Position numbers and translations under genes: made by a program. Below, in pieces: positions 32,343-42,306 of a DNA stretch of 52,530 nucleotides (positions within the stretch are counted from its first letter, which is position 1; every line of letters starts with the position of its first letter). The notes beneath the pieces were generated by a model that searched no databases, was not told the DNA's origin, and saw nothing but the letters and a program-made list of their open reading frames with translations. This DNA is from an uncultured Oscillospiraceae bacterium (GTDB lineage Bacteria; Bacillota; Clostridia; Oscillospirales; Oscillospiraceae). The stretch covers positions 1 to 52,530 of the forward strand of contig CANQFT010000012.1 of assembly GCA_947599925.1 (NCBI GenBank). The letters run 5' to 3'.

Positions 32343-34073
32343 GTGATCAAGCTCATCCGCACCCACTTGAAGGGCTATGGCGCCCAGGCGGCCACGGGAC
32401 CGGTGTTCATGGTCCTGGAGGTCATCTGCGAGATGATCATGCCCCTGCTGATGGCGGAGATCGTGGACAGGGCCATCCCCGACAACGACAGCGCGGCCAT
32501 CTACCGCCTTGGGGCGATGATGGTGGCCCTGGCGCTGTTTTCCATGTTCTGCGGCGTGATGGGGGCCAAGCTGGGCATCAACGCCAGCCAGGGCTTTGGG
32601 GCCAATCTGCGCCTGGCGCTGTTTGGGAAGATACAGAGTTTTTCCTTTGCCGACATCGACCGCTTTTCCTCCGCCAGCCTGATCACCCGCACCACCAACG
32701 ACGTGAACAACATGACCATGATGCTCACCATGGGTCTTCGCATCATGGTCCGGGCCCCGGTGATGCTGTTGGTGGCGCTGGCCATCACCCTGTGGCTCAA
32801 CGCGCGGCTGGCGCTGGTGCTGGTGGTGGTCATCCCGCTGATGACGGTGGTCATCGCGCTGATCATGCGCGTGGGCATCAAGCTCTTTGGCCTGGTCCAG
32901 CGCCGCGTGGACGCCATCAACGAGGCGCTGCAGGAGAATCTGGTGGCCATCCGCGTGGTGAAAGCCTTTGTCCGCCAGGACTTTGAGAAGAAAAAATTCC
33001 AGAAGAGCAACGACGAGCTGACCGAGGCGTTTTTGCGGGTCGGCCTTCGCATCGTGGCCATCATGCCCGTCATGACCCTGTGCATGAACGGCGCGACGGT
33101 GGCCCTGCTCTACTTTGGCGGGCAGATGGTCATGGGATTTGAGTTCGACCTGGGCTCGCTCCAGGCATTTATCAGCTATATCGCCCAGATCTTGATGAGC
33201 GTGATGATGGTGGCCATGTCCCTGCTGCAGCTGTCCCGCGCCCAGGCCAGCGCCCGGCGGATCCAAGAGGTGCTGGACGCCCAGAGCGACATCCAGGACG
33301 CCGCCCAGCCCGCCCAACTGCCGCCGGCCAGGGGCAAGGTGGAGTTCCGGGACGTCTCCTTCCGCTACGCCACCGGCACCGGGGACGATGTGCTGGCCCA
33401 CATCGACCTGACCGTGGAGCCGGGGCAGTTCGTGGCCATCGTGGGCGGCACCGGCGTGGGCAAGTCCAGCCTGGTGAACCTGATCCCCAGGTTCTACGAC
33501 GTCACCGGCGGGCAGGTGCTGCTGGACGGCGTGGACGTGCGGGACTACCCGCTGAAAGAACTGCGGGAGCGCATCGGCATGGTCCTGCAAAACAACGTCC
33601 TCTTCTCCGGCACGGTGCGGGAAAACCTCCTCTGGGGCGACCCGGACGCCACGGAGGAGGACCTGGTCCGGGCCACCAAGGACGCCCAGGCATACTCCTT
33701 CATCATGTCCCTGCCCGACGGCTTTGACACCCATCTGGAGCAAGGGGGCGTCAACCTCTCCGGCGGCCAGAAGCAGAGATTGTGCATCGCCAGGGCCATG
33801 CTGAGAAAGCCCGCGGTGCTGATTTTGGACGACTCCACCTCCGCGGTGGACTCGGCCACCGAGACCGCCATCCGCCGCTCCTTCTCGGAAAACCTCAAGG
33901 ACACCACGGTGCTCATCATCGCCCAGCGCATCTCCTCGGTGCGCTACGCCGACAAGATCGTCATTCTGGAGGACGACCACATCGTGGGCGAGGGCACCCA
34001 CGACCAGCTTTTGGCGGACAACGCCATCTACCAGGAGATCTACCAGTCCCAGCAGGAAGGGGTGAGCGAGTAA
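32343..34073 (+). CDS. heterodimeric ABC exporter, half-transporter with degenerate ATP site
   Basis: A 576-aa exporter: six-helix membrane domain (residues ~1-310) then an ATPase domain with Walker A GGTGVGKSS near 368, LSGGQKQR signature, and Walker B LILDDSTS. Residue 497, after the Walker B Asp496, is Asp where the catalytic Glu is expected, and QRISS stands for the H-loop region (Gln where His is usual). Such degenerate halves pair with a canonical half, here the next gene, as in BmrCD or TM287/288-type multidrug exporters. Start GTG 32343 has GGGAGG. It overlaps the next gene by one base. Substrate unknown. Confidence 0.92.
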   Translation: MIKLIRTHLKGYGAQAATGPVFMVLEVICEMIMPLLMAEIVDRAIPDNDSAAIYRLGAMMVALALFSMFCGVMGAKLGINASQGFGANLRLALFGKIQSFSFADIDRFSSASLITRTTNDVNNMTMMLTMGLRIMVRAPVMLLVALAITLWLNARLALVLVVVIPLMTVVIALIMRVGIKLFGLVQRRVDAINEALQENLVAIRVVKAFVRQDFEKKKFQKSNDELTEAFLRVGLRIVAIMPVMTLCMNGATVALLYFGGQMVMGFEFDLGSLQAFISYIAQILMSVMMVAMSLLQLSRAQASARRIQEVLDAQSDIQDAAQPAQLPPARGKVEFRDVSFRYATGTGDDVLAHIDLTVEPGQFVAIVGGTGVGKSSLVNLIPRFYDVTGGQVLLDGVDVRDYPLKELRERIGMVLQNNVLFSGTVRENLLWGDPDATEEDLVRATKDAQAYSFIMSLPDGFDTHLEQGGVNLSGGQKQRLCIARAMLRKPAVLILDDSTSAVDSATETAIRRSFSENLKDTTVLIIAQRISSVRYADKIVILEDDHIVGEGTHDQLLADNAIYQEIYQSQQEGVSE

Positions 34074-35911
34074 TGCCCGGACCGAACCGCGCGCCGCGAG
34101 GCGGCTACCAAAAACCCAAGAACATCGGCCGGACCATCCTGCGTCTGCTGGGCTACCTCACCCGCTCGCCCTTTGTTTTGCTGTTGGTGGTGGGGTGCCT
34201 GGTCGCCTCGGTGGGCACCAACCTGGGCGGGTCCTATATGCTCCGCGGGATCATCAACGACTTTCTGGACGTCAACGGACCGCGGTTTGGGGACCTGGGC
34301 GGGTTGGGGCTGGGCATTTTGCGGCTGGTGTGCGTCTACCTGGCCGGCGCGCTGGCCAGCTACGTCCAGTCCGCCGCCATGGTGCGCCTGGCCCAGAAGG
34401 GCACCAACCGCCTGCGCCGGGAGCTTTTTGACGCGCTCCAGGACCTTCCCCTGTCCTACTTTGACCAGCACCCCCACGGCGAGCTGATGAGCCGCTTTAC
34501 CAACGACGCCGACAACGTGCAGATGGCTCTGGAACAGAGCTTGGTGTCCATGCTCTCCAGCGCCTTTATGTTCGTCGGGCTGGTGGTGCTGATGCTGGCC
34601 ATCAACTGGCGGCTCTTTTTGGTGACGCTGTTGGTGCTGGTGCTGACCATGCTCATCTTCAAGGCCATCAGCAAGCGAAGCCGCAGTTACTATATCCAGC
34701 AGCAGAACGTCCTGGGCGCCCTCAACGGCAACATCCAGGAGACCATCGAGGGGCTGAGGGTGGTCAAGGCCTTCACCCACGAGGCCGCCGCCATCGACGA
34801 CTTCAAAGTCCTCAACGAGCAGTACCGCCAGGCCGCGCGGAAGGCGGGATTTTTTGCCGGCATCATCGGCCCGGTGAACCACAACCTGATGAATGTCTCC
34901 TACGCCCTCACCGCCTGCGTGGGCGGGATCTTGTCCGTCCTCCAGGGCTTTGACCTGGGCGGGCTGGTGGTCTACCTGAACTACTCCAAGCAGGTGGGCC
35001 AGCCCATCAACCAGGTGTCCCAGCAGATGACCGCCATCCTCTCCGCCCTGGCGGGCGCGGAGCGTATTTTCGCCGTGATGGACGCCCGGCCGGAGGTGGA
35101 CGAGGGCAAGGTCCGCCTGACCCGCGTGGGCGAGCGGGCGTGGGCCTGGCAAACGCCGGAGGGAGAGCTCGTGCCCTTGAAGGGCGACGTCCGCTTTGAG
35201 GACGTGAGCTTTTCCTATGTGCCCGGCAAGCCCATTTTGAAGCACATCTCCCTCTACGCCACGCCGGGGCAGAAGATCGCCTTCGTGGGCTCCACCGGCG
35301 CGGGCAAGACCACCATCACAAACCTCATCAACCGCTTTTATGAGATCGAGTCGGGCCGCATCACCTACGACGGTATCGACGTGCGGGACATCGCCAAGGA
35401 CGACCTGCGGGCCTCCCTGGGCATGGTCTTGCAGGACACGCACCTCTTTACCGGCACCGTCATGGACAACATCCGCTATGGGCGGCTGGACGCCACGGAC
35501 CAGGAGTGCATCCAGGCCGCCAAGACCGCCAACGCCCACAGCTTTATCCGCCGGCTGCCCCAGGGGTACCAGACCATGGTCACCGGGGACGGGGCCAATC
35601 TCTCCCAGGGCCAGCGCCAACTGCTGGCCATCGCCCGGGCAGCCGTGGCCGACCCGCCGGTGATGATCTTGGACGAGGCCACCTCCTCCATCGACACCCG
35701 CACGGAAAAGCACATCGAGGCGGGCATGGACGCGCTGATGGAAAACCGCACGGTCTTTGTCATCGCCCACCGCCTGTCCACCGTGCGAAACTCCAACTGC
35801 ATCGTGGTGCTGGAGCACGGCCAGATCGAGGAGAAAGGCGACCACGACGCGCTCTTGGCCAACAAGGGCCGCTACTACCAGCTCTACACCGGGCAGTTCC
35901 AGCTGGACTGA
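34073..35911 (+). CDS. heterodimeric ABC exporter, canonical half-transporter
   Basis: A 612-aa partner of the previous gene. Basic N-terminal tail, six membrane helices (~35-340), then an ATPase with Walker A GSTGAGKTT near 406, signature LSQGQRQ, Walker B MILDEATSSID with catalytic Glu535, and H-loop His in IAHRLSTVR. A loop between membrane and ATPase domains (about residues 345-375, TRVGERAWAWQTPEGELVPL) is longer than usual. ATG overlaps the upstream stop (TAATG), coupling translation. Ends at the terminator hairpin of a dispersed element copy. Confidence 0.93.
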   Translation: MPGPNRAPRGGYQKPKNIGRTILRLLGYLTRSPFVLLLVVGCLVASVGTNLGGSYMLRGIINDFLDVNGPRFGDLGGLGLGILRLVCVYLAGALASYVQSAAMVRLAQKGTNRLRRELFDALQDLPLSYFDQHPHGELMSRFTNDADNVQMALEQSLVSMLSSAFMFVGLVVLMLAINWRLFLVTLLVLVLTMLIFKAISKRSRSYYIQQQNVLGALNGNIQETIEGLRVVKAFTHEAAAIDDFKVLNEQYRQAARKAGFFAGIIGPVNHNLMNVSYALTACVGGILSVLQGFDLGGLVVYLNYSKQVGQPINQVSQQMTAILSALAGAERIFAVMDARPEVDEGKVRLTRVGERAWAWQTPEGELVPLKGDVRFEDVSFSYVPGKPILKHISLYATPGQKIAFVGSTGAGKTTITNLINRFYEIESGRITYDGIDVRDIAKDDLRASLGMVLQDTHLFTGTVMDNIRYGRLDATDQECIQAAKTANAHSFIRRLPQGYQTMVTGDGANLSQGQRQLLAIARAAVADPPVMILDEATSSIDTRTEKHIEAGMDALMENRTVFVIAHRLSTVRNSNCIVVLEHGQIEEKGDHDALLANKGRYYQLYTGQFQLD

Positions 35912-35917
35912 ACGCTG

Positions 35918-36022
35918 CATTGTCAAAGAAGCGGCGAGGCCGCTTCTTTGACAATGTTTTTTTTGCGGCCCGCTGCAGCGCACGGCCCGGCCACCGCAGC
36001 GAAACTCTGCGAGGCTTTTTGA
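35918..36022 (+). repeat. dispersed intergenic element, copy C (internally deleted), with ABC operon terminator
   Basis: An 18-bp perfect hairpin (35918-35935 with 35939-35956) followed by eight T residues ends the ABC operon. It continues GCGGCCCGCTGCAGCGCACG as in the other copies. It then jumps to GCGAAACTCTGCGAGGCTTT, the far end of the element, so the middle with the TGCCAGG hairpin is missing. Confidence 0.75.
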
Positions 36023-36098
36023 CAAATTGACAGGGCCGCCTCCGGTGGGGCGGCCCTGCCCCGCTCTGGACAGGCGGTTTCGTGGGCGGGAAAGTGTC

Positions 36099-36127
36099 TT
36101 TACAATCGGTATAGCTTGCGCTATAAT
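36099..36127 (+). promoter_or_regulatory. promoter of the XRE regulator gene
   Basis: TTTACA at 36099-36104 and TATAAT at 36122-36127 with 17-bp spacing. Confidence 0.8.
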
Positions 36128-36169
36128 ATACCTATTGTATTTCCAAAAAGAGAGATGGGAGTGTTGGAT

Positions 36170-36886
36170 ATGAACGAGGCATTGGGCAGGTCCCTGGCGC
36201 TCTTGCGGCAGGAGCGGGGCCTCTCCCAGCGGTCGGTGGCCAAGGACCTGGGCATCTCCCAGGCGCTGTTGAGCCACTACGAAAAGGGGGCGCGGGAGCC
36301 GGGCCTGGCCTTTGTGGCCCGGGCTTGCCGGTACTACAACGTATCCGCCGACTTCCTGCTGGGGCTGTCTCTGTCCAGGGACGGCACCACCATTCTGGAC
36401 CAGGAGACCCTGCCCGACGCGTCCCAGGAGCGGCCCGGCCAGCTGCGGGGCAGCGTGATGGCCGTGCTGACCAAAAAGCTGGTGGTCAACGCCGCGGGAC
36501 TGCTGTTTGACCTCCTCGGCGCCCTGGGCAGCAAAAAGGCGGTCCAGGCCGCCGGCGAATACCTGGGCGGGGCCGTCTATCAGCTGTTTCGCCGGCTCCA
36601 CCGGGCAGCCGGGGCCAGCGAGGACTTTTTCGACGTGCCGGGCCGGTACTTCGACCTGGGCGTGGCCACGGCGGACATGACCCTCTCCCAGTGCGACTTT
36701 CAAGACGCGCTGGACGCCGCCGTCCGGGAGAAAACGCCCTTCCCCGACCTGTCCCACGACGCGCTGGCCCGCGCCTACCCCGGCGTGTACCAGTCTCTTC
36801 TGCAGGTGGTCCACACCGCCGGACGGCGGGTGAACGACGAACTGGACCTGCGGGCGCGCATGGCGGAAGAGGAAGCGCGCGGGTAG
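36170..36886 (+). CDS. XRE-family transcriptional regulator
   Basis: A 238-aa protein. Residues 1-61 are a Cro/CI-type helix-turn-helix (LGRSLALLRQERGLSQRSVA, GISQALLSHYEKGAREP) followed by the VSADFLLGLS end common in clostridial XRE proteins. The remaining 170 residues are helical, with no recognised sensor domain. Start 36170 is preferred (GGAG eight bases before); ATG 36155 is an alternative. It precedes lepA by 76 bases on the same strand and may share its transcript. Target genes are not evident. Confidence 0.85.
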   Translation: MNEALGRSLALLRQERGLSQRSVAKDLGISQALLSHYEKGAREPGLAFVARACRYYNVSADFLLGLSLSRDGTTILDQETLPDASQERPGQLRGSVMAVLTKKLVVNAAGLLFDLLGALGSKKAVQAAGEYLGGAVYQLFRRLHRAAGASEDFFDVPGRYFDLGVATADMTLSQCDFQDALDAAVREKTPFPDLSHDALARAYPGVYQSLLQVVHTAGRRVNDELDLRARMAEEEARG

Positions 36887-36962
36887 AACGAGGCGCCGGA
36901 CCGCCGCGGGCCGAGGGGCGCCCAACTGGAACTGCACAAGAACCGCGAGAGGTGACTGAACT

Positions 36963-38771
36963 ATGACCGACCAATCGAAAATTCGCAACTTCAGCATCAT
37001 TGCCCACATCGACCACGGCAAGTCCACCCTGTCCGACCGGCTCATCGAGGCGTGCAACGCGGTGGAGCAGAGGGAGATGGAGGCCCAACTGCTGGACAAC
37101 ATGGACCTGGAGCGGGAGCGGGGCATCACCATCAAGGCCAGGGCCGTGCGGCTGAACTACAAGGCCGCCGACGGGGAGACCTATGAGCTCAACCTCATCG
37201 ACACGCCGGGCCATGTGGACTTCAACTACGAGGTCTCCCGGTCTCTGGCCGCCTGCGAGGGGGCGGTGCTGGTGGTGGACGCGGCCCAGGGCATCGAGGC
37301 CCAGACGTTGGCCAACACCTATCTCGCCATGGAGCACGATCTGGAGATCCGCCCGGTCCTCAACAAGATCGACCTGCCCGCCGCCGATCCCCAGCGGGTG
37401 AAGAACGAGATCGAGGACGTGATCGGCCTGCCCGCCCAGGACGCGCCCGAAATTTCCGCGAAAATGGGGATCAACATCCCCGCGGTGCTGGAGGACATCG
37501 TGCAGAACATCCCCGCGCCCCATGGGGACCCCAAGGCGCCGCTGAAGGCCCTGATCTTCGACAGCCAGTATGACCCCTACCGCGGCGTCATCGTCTATTT
37601 CCGGGTGATGGAGGGCACGCTGCGGACCGGCATGGCCGTCAGGCTCATGGCCTCCGGCGCCAGCTATGAAGTGCTGGAATGCGGCCACCTCCTGCCCCTG
37701 GGCATGGAGCCCTGCGACCAGCTGACCGCCGGGGAGGTGGGGTACTTCACCGCCTCCATCAAGACGGTGAGCGACACCCGCGTGGGGGACACCATCACCG
37801 AGCGGGACCGGCCCGCCGACCAGGCCCTGCCGGGCTACCGTCCGGCCCAGTCCATGGTCTACTGCGGGGTCTACACCGAGGACGGCTCCAAATACCCCGA
37901 CCTGCGGGACGCTCTGGAGAAGCTCCAGCTCAACGACGCGTCGCTGTCCTTTGAGCCGGAGTCCTCCGCCGCTTTGGGCTTTGGCTTCCGCTGTGGCTTT
38001 TTGGGGATGCTCCACATGGAGATCATCCAGGAGCGGCTGGAGCGGGAGTTCGATCTGGACCTGGTGACCACCCTGCCCAGCGTCATCTACCGCATCACCA
38101 AGTCCGATGGCAGCGTGGTCATGGTGGACAACCCCCACAACTACCCCGACCCCGGCGCGATCACGCTGGCCGAGGAGCCCTACGCCAAGGTCTCCATCAT
38201 CTCGCCGCCGGACTATGTGGGCAACATCATGCCCATGTGCCAGGAGCGGCGGGGAGAGTTCAAGGATATGCAGTATCTGGACACCAACCTGGTGGAGCTC
38301 CACTACTCCATGCCCCTGGGCGAGATCATCTACGACTTCTTCGACGCGCTGAAGGCCAAGACGCGGGGCTATGCCAGCCTGGACTACGAGTTGGAGTGCT
38401 ACAAGCCCAGCGAACTGGTCAAGGTGGACCTGCTCCTCAACGGCGACCAGGTGGACGCCCTGAGTTTCATCGCCCACAAGGACAAGGCGTACCCCAGGGC
38501 CCGCAGGATGTGCGAAAAACTGCGGGAGAACATTCCCCGCCAGCTCTTTGAGGTGCCCGTCCAGGCCGCCATCGGCGGCAAGGTCATCGCCCGCGAGACG
38601 GTGCGGGCCATGCGGAAGGACGTGCTGGCCAAGTGCTACGGCGGCGACATCACCCGGAAGAAGAAACTGCTGGAAAAGCAAAAAGAGGGCAAGAAGAAAA
38701 TGCGGACCCTGGGAACGGTACAGCTGCCCACCGAGGCGTTTATGGCTGTGCTGAAACTGGACGAGGAGTGA
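36963..38771 (+). CDS. lepA: elongation factor 4 (LepA), back-translocating GTPase
   Basis: A 602-aa ribosome-bound GTPase. G1 [14 protein letters not shown], the effector region [11 protein letters not shown]3 DTPGHVDF, and G4-type NKIDL are all present. The C-terminal LepA-specific domain has [16 protein letters not shown] followed by the closing [10 protein letters not shown]. Length and order are normal. ATG has a GAGAGGTGA ribosome site. It is followed 28 bases later by a secreted protein gene. Confidence 0.97.
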   Translation: MTDQSKIRNFSIIAHIDHGKSTLSDRLIEACNAVEQREMEAQLLDNMDLERERGITIKARAVRLNYKAADGETYELNLIDTPGHVDFNYEVSRSLAACEGAVLVVDAAQGIEAQTLANTYLAMEHDLEIRPVLNKIDLPAADPQRVKNEIEDVIGLPAQDAPEISAKMGINIPAVLEDIVQNIPAPHGDPKAPLKALIFDSQYDPYRGVIVYFRVMEGTLRTGMAVRLMASGASYEVLECGHLLPLGMEPCDQLTAGEVGYFTASIKTVSDTRVGDTITERDRPADQALPGYRPAQSMVYCGVYTEDGSKYPDLRDALEKLQLNDASLSFEPESSAALGFGFRCGFLGMLHMEIIQERLEREFDLDLVTTLPSVIYRITKSDGSVVMVDNPHNYPDPGAITLAEEPYAKVSIISPPDYVGNIMPMCQERRGEFKDMQYLDTNLVELHYSMPLGEIIYDFFDALKAKTRGYASLDYELECYKPSELVKVDLLLNGDQVDALSFIAHKDKAYPRARRMCEKLRENIPRQLFEVPVQAAIGGKVIARETVRAMRKDVLAKCYGGDITRKKKLLEKQKEGKKKMRTLGTVQLPTEAFMAVLKLDEE

Positions 38772-38799
38772 GACCTCGCATGAAAGGGAGGGAGCGAAC

Positions 38800-39849
38800 A
38801 TGAAAAAACTGTTGAGCTTCGCGCTGGGCATCGCCCTGCTGTGGCCCCACGGCGCGGCGGCGGCGGAGGCCGCCCCCGGCGTCCAGCCGGAGGGGGTGGC
38901 CGTGTCCACCACCCAGAGCGTGGAGGTGGACGGCGTGGCGGTGGAATTTGAGACCTACGCCCTGCTGGACGCCAACGGCTACCCCACCAACTACGCCAAG
39001 CTCCGGGACGTGGCCTGGGTGCTCCGGGGCACTGACGCGGGGTTCGCGGTGGACTGGTCCGCCCAAAGGGGCGTCTCCATCGCCACCGGCCAGAGCTACA
39101 CCGCCGACGGCACCGAGATGTCCACCCCCTACTCCGGCGACCGGGACTACTATCTCCCAGAAGAGGTCACCGCTGTGGACGGCCAGCGCCGGGCGATCTC
39201 CGCCATCCGCCTCTACGACGACAACGGCAACGGCTACACCTACTATAAGCTCCGGGACCTGGGCAGCTGCCTGGGCTTTTTGGTGGACTGGGAAGAGGGC
39301 AGGGGCGTATTCATCGACACCACCAAGGTCTATTCCGGCGCCAGCCGGACCGATGTGGCGGCCCTGGCCGGGACCTGGACGGGGACGCTGGACCTGTCCC
39401 CTGCCCTGGCCGCGGCCGCGGACAGCCAGCCCCAGCTGCGGGACTATTTCCGCTTTGACGGGGCCGCCGCGCCAGTGGCTCTCACCGCCGACAGGACTGG
39501 GCAGTACACCATCACCCTGCTGGAAGAGGACTTCAACGCCGCCTTGGCCCAGGTCAGAGCCGCCTTTGTCGCGGGCATGATGGACTACGCCGAGGACCAG
39601 TTCCAGGAGACCATGGGCCTCTCCTTGGACCAGGCTCTGGCCCAGAACGGCATGGACCGCCAGAGCTTCCAGGCCCAGTTTGAGACCCTCTTTGAAGACG
39701 GCATGGCCCAGGCCGCCGGGCAGATGCTGCTCCAGTTCAACCGCCCTGCCCTCTGGACGGCGGAACAGGCCGCCACGGTCCGGACCGCCTCCGGCGGGCT
39801 GACCCTCACCCTGGACGACGGCACAAGGATCGACTTTACCCGCCTGTGA
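38800..39849 (+). CDS. secreted stalk-domain (copper amine oxidase N-terminal-like) protein
   Basis: A 349-aa exported protein. The signal peptide is MKKLLSFALGIALLWPHGAA. Two copies of the stalk-like repeat follow: NGYPTNYAKLRDVAWVL with FAVDWSAQRGVSIATGQSYT, and NGYTYYKLRDLGSCLGFLVDW with GRGVFIDT. This repeat is common in secreted clostridial proteins. The C-terminal half (from ~185, LAGTWTGTLDLSPAL) is a lipocalin-like or unknown beta/helical domain ending in TLTLDDGTRIDFTRL. Ribosome site GGGAGGGAG. Function unknown. It may be co-transcribed with lepA. Confidence 0.75.
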   Translation: MKKLLSFALGIALLWPHGAAAAEAAPGVQPEGVAVSTTQSVEVDGVAVEFETYALLDANGYPTNYAKLRDVAWVLRGTDAGFAVDWSAQRGVSIATGQSYTADGTEMSTPYSGDRDYYLPEEVTAVDGQRRAISAIRLYDDNGNGYTYYKLRDLGSCLGFLVDWEEGRGVFIDTTKVYSGASRTDVAALAGTWTGTLDLSPALAAAADSQPQLRDYFRFDGAAAPVALTADRTGQYTITLLEEDFNAALAQVRAAFVAGMMDYAEDQFQETMGLSLDQALAQNGMDRQSFQAQFETLFEDGMAQAAGQMLLQFNRPALWTAEQAATVRTASGGLTLTLDDGTRIDFTRL

Positions 39850-39862
39850 GGACCGAGGGTCC

Positions 39863-39891
39863 TTGCGAAGCGGGTGAAAAAGTGCTATAAT
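39863..39891 (+). promoter_or_regulatory. promoter of the GyrA/ParC-type gene
   Basis: TTGCGA at 39863-39868 and TATAAT at 39886-39891 with 17-bp spacing. The leader is about 150 bases and contains a strong hairpin at 39928-39954 (CCGTTCCCCGGCC pairing with GGCCGGGGAATGG) without a T run. Confidence 0.7.
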
Positions 39892-40049
39892 AGCCGCAAG
39901 CGGTCACGGCGCCATCCCGTGCCGCCCCCGTTCCCCGGCCCGGCCGGGGAATGGGAGGGATGGGGCGTGACGCCGTGCCGCTTGGCGGATATGGCGCCAG
40001 GTCCCAAACGGCGGGAAGAACGCCTACTTTAACAACGAGGATTGATCAC

Positions 40050-42293
40050 ATGGCCAAGAAGAAGGGGACGGAAGAGAGCGGAAAGCACCGGGACAACCCG
40101 AACGTCATGGGACTGCGGCGCGAGGTGATGGAACAGCCCATCACCCAGACCCTGGAGCTCAACTATATGCCCTACGCCATGAGCGTCATCGTCTCCAGGG
40201 CCATCCCGGAGATCGACGGCTTCAAGCCCAGCCACCGCAAACTGCTCTACACCATGTATAAGATGGGCCTCTTGACCGGCGCCCGGACCAAATCGGCCAA
40301 CATCGTGGGCCAGACCATGAAGCTCAACCCCCACGGCGACGCCGCCATCTACGACACCATGGTCCGCCTCTCCCGGGGCTACGGCGCGTTGCTGCACCCG
40401 CTGGTGGACTCCAAGGGCAACTTCGGCAAGGTCTACTCCCGGGACATGGCCTGGGCCGCCAGCCGGTACACCGAGGCCAAGCTGGACGCCATCGCCGCCG
40501 AGTTCTTCCGGGACATCGACCAGGACGCGGTGGACTTTCAGGACAACTACGACGGCTCCATGCAGGAGCCCACCCTGCTGCCCACCACCTTCCCCAACGT
40601 CCTGGTCTCCGCCAACCAGGGCATCGCCGTGGGCATGGCCTCCAACCTGTGCGGGTTCAATCTGGGCGAGGTGTGCGACGCGGCCATCGCCTACATCAAG
40701 GACCCTGGGGTGGACCTGCTGGCTGTGTTGAAAGCCCCGGATTTTTCCACCGGCGGCCAGCTTTTATACAACGGCGAGGAGATGGCCAACATCTACCGGA
40801 CCGGCCGGGGCTCTTTCAAGGTCCGGGCCCGGTGGCGCTACGTCAAGGAGGGCAACCTCATCGAGATCTACGAGATCCCCTACACCACCACCACCGAGGC
40901 CATCATCGACAAGGTGGCCGAGCTCATCAAGGCGGGAAAGGTGAAGGAGATCTCCGATATGCGGGACGAGACCGACCTGTCCGGTCTCAAACTCACCATC
41001 GACCTGAAGCGGGGCACCGACCCGGACAAGCTGATGCAAAAGCTCTTCAAGTCCACCACCTTGCAGGACTCCTTCCCCTGCAACTTCAACATCCTCATCG
41101 CCGGAACGCCCAGGGTCATGGGGGTGGGGGAGATCCTGGAGGAGTGGATCGCCTGGCGGATGGACTGCGTGCGCCGGAGGGTCTATTTCACGCTGAAAAA
41201 GCGGGAGGAAAAACTGCACCTGCTCAAAGGGCTCAAGAAGATCCTGCTGGACATCGACCGGGCCATCCAGATCATCCGGGACACCGAGGAGGACGCCGAG
41301 GTCATCCCCAACCTGATGATCGGCTTTGGCATCGACACCGCGCAGGCCGAGTTCGTGGCGGAGATCAAACTGCGGAACATCAACAAGGAGTATATCCTCA
41401 AGCGGGTGCGGGAGACCGACGAGCTGGAAAAGGAGATCGCCGACCTGCGGGACCTGGTGGACTCCCCCAGCCGCATCAAGGGCGTCATCACCGACGAGCT
41501 CCGGACGGTGAAGAAGAAGTTCGCCGCGCCCCGCAGAACGGAGATATTATACGAGTTCGAGGCCGCCCAGGAGGTGGACCTCACGGAAGAGGTGGCCGAC
41601 TACCCCGTTCACGTCTTTGTCTCCAGGGAGGGCTATTTCAAGAAGATCACGGCCCAGTCCCTCCGCATGGCCAGCGACCAGAAGTATAAAGAGGGCGACG
41701 GCCCGGCACAATACTGGGAGACCACCAATCGGGAAGAACTGCTGGTCTTTACCGACAAACAGCAGTGCTACAAGGCCCGGCTGAGCGACTTTGACGACGC
41801 CAAGGCCAGCGTGCTGGGGGACTACCTTCCCACCAAGCTGGGCATGGACCAGGGCGAGAGCGTGGTGTTCACCGCGCTGGCCCAGGACTATATCCCCCAC
41901 ATCCTCTTCTTCTTCCAAAACGGCAAGGTGGCGCGGGTGGAGATGGGGTCCTACGCCACCCAGACCAAGCGCAGGAAGCTGACGGGGGCCTACTCGGACA
42001 AGTCGCCTCTGGTGACGGCGCTGGTGGTCCGGGAAGATATAGAGGTGGCCGTCCACTCCACCGACGGGCGCTGTCTGGTCTTCCACACAGCGTCCCTCAA
42101 CCCCAAGACCACCCGCAACACCCAGGGCGTCAACGTCCTCGCCCTCAAGGGAAAGCACACCCTCCGCGCCGCGGAACCGCTGAGCCGCAGTGGGATCTCC
42201 AACCCCGCCCGCTTCCGGGGCCGGTCCCTCCCCGCCGCCGGCGCCCTGCTCCGGCCGGAGGACCAGGTGATGGACGCCCAGCTGACCCTCTGA
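40050..42293 (+). CDS. type II DNA topoisomerase A subunit (GyrA/ParC family)
   Basis: A 747-aa DNA-cleaving subunit. The quinolone-region and cleavage core are clear: SRAIPEIDGFKPSHRKLLYT, NPHGDAAIYDTMVRLSRGY, and catalytic Tyr140 in AASRYTEAKL. Coiled-coil helices follow (about 380-480), then a C-terminal beta-pinwheel (VFVSREGYFKKITAQSL, LFFFQNGKVARVEMGSYATQ). I do not see the GyrA box that marks gyrase, which leans towards topoisomerase IV. No gyrB/parE partner is next to it. Start 40050 has CGAGG nine bases upstream; the longer frame from 39951 would include the leader hairpin. YitT follows after 13 bases. Confidence 0.9.
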   Translation: MAKKKGTEESGKHRDNPNVMGLRREVMEQPITQTLELNYMPYAMSVIVSRAIPEIDGFKPSHRKLLYTMYKMGLLTGARTKSANIVGQTMKLNPHGDAAIYDTMVRLSRGYGALLHPLVDSKGNFGKVYSRDMAWAASRYTEAKLDAIAAEFFRDIDQDAVDFQDNYDGSMQEPTLLPTTFPNVLVSANQGIAVGMASNLCGFNLGEVCDAAIAYIKDPGVDLLAVLKAPDFSTGGQLLYNGEEMANIYRTGRGSFKVRARWRYVKEGNLIEIYEIPYTTTTEAIIDKVAELIKAGKVKEISDMRDETDLSGLKLTIDLKRGTDPDKLMQKLFKSTTLQDSFPCNFNILIAGTPRVMGVGEILEEWIAWRMDCVRRRVYFTLKKREEKLHLLKGLKKILLDIDRAIQIIRDTEEDAEVIPNLMIGFGIDTAQAEFVAEIKLRNINKEYILKRVRETDELEKEIADLRDLVDSPSRIKGVITDELRTVKKKFAAPRRTEILYEFEAAQEVDLTEEVADYPVHVFVSREGYFKKITAQSLRMASDQKYKEGDGPAQYWETTNREELLVFTDKQQCYKARLSDFDDAKASVLGDYLPTKLGMDQGESVVFTALAQDYIPHILFFFQNGKVARVEMGSYATQTKRRKLTGAYSDKSPLVTALVVREDIEVAVHSTDGRCLVFHTASLNPKTTRNTQGVNVLALKGKHTLRAAEPLSRSGISNPARFRGRSLPAAGALLRPEDQVMDAQLTL

Positions 42294-42306
42294 AAAAGGA
42301 GGCCCT

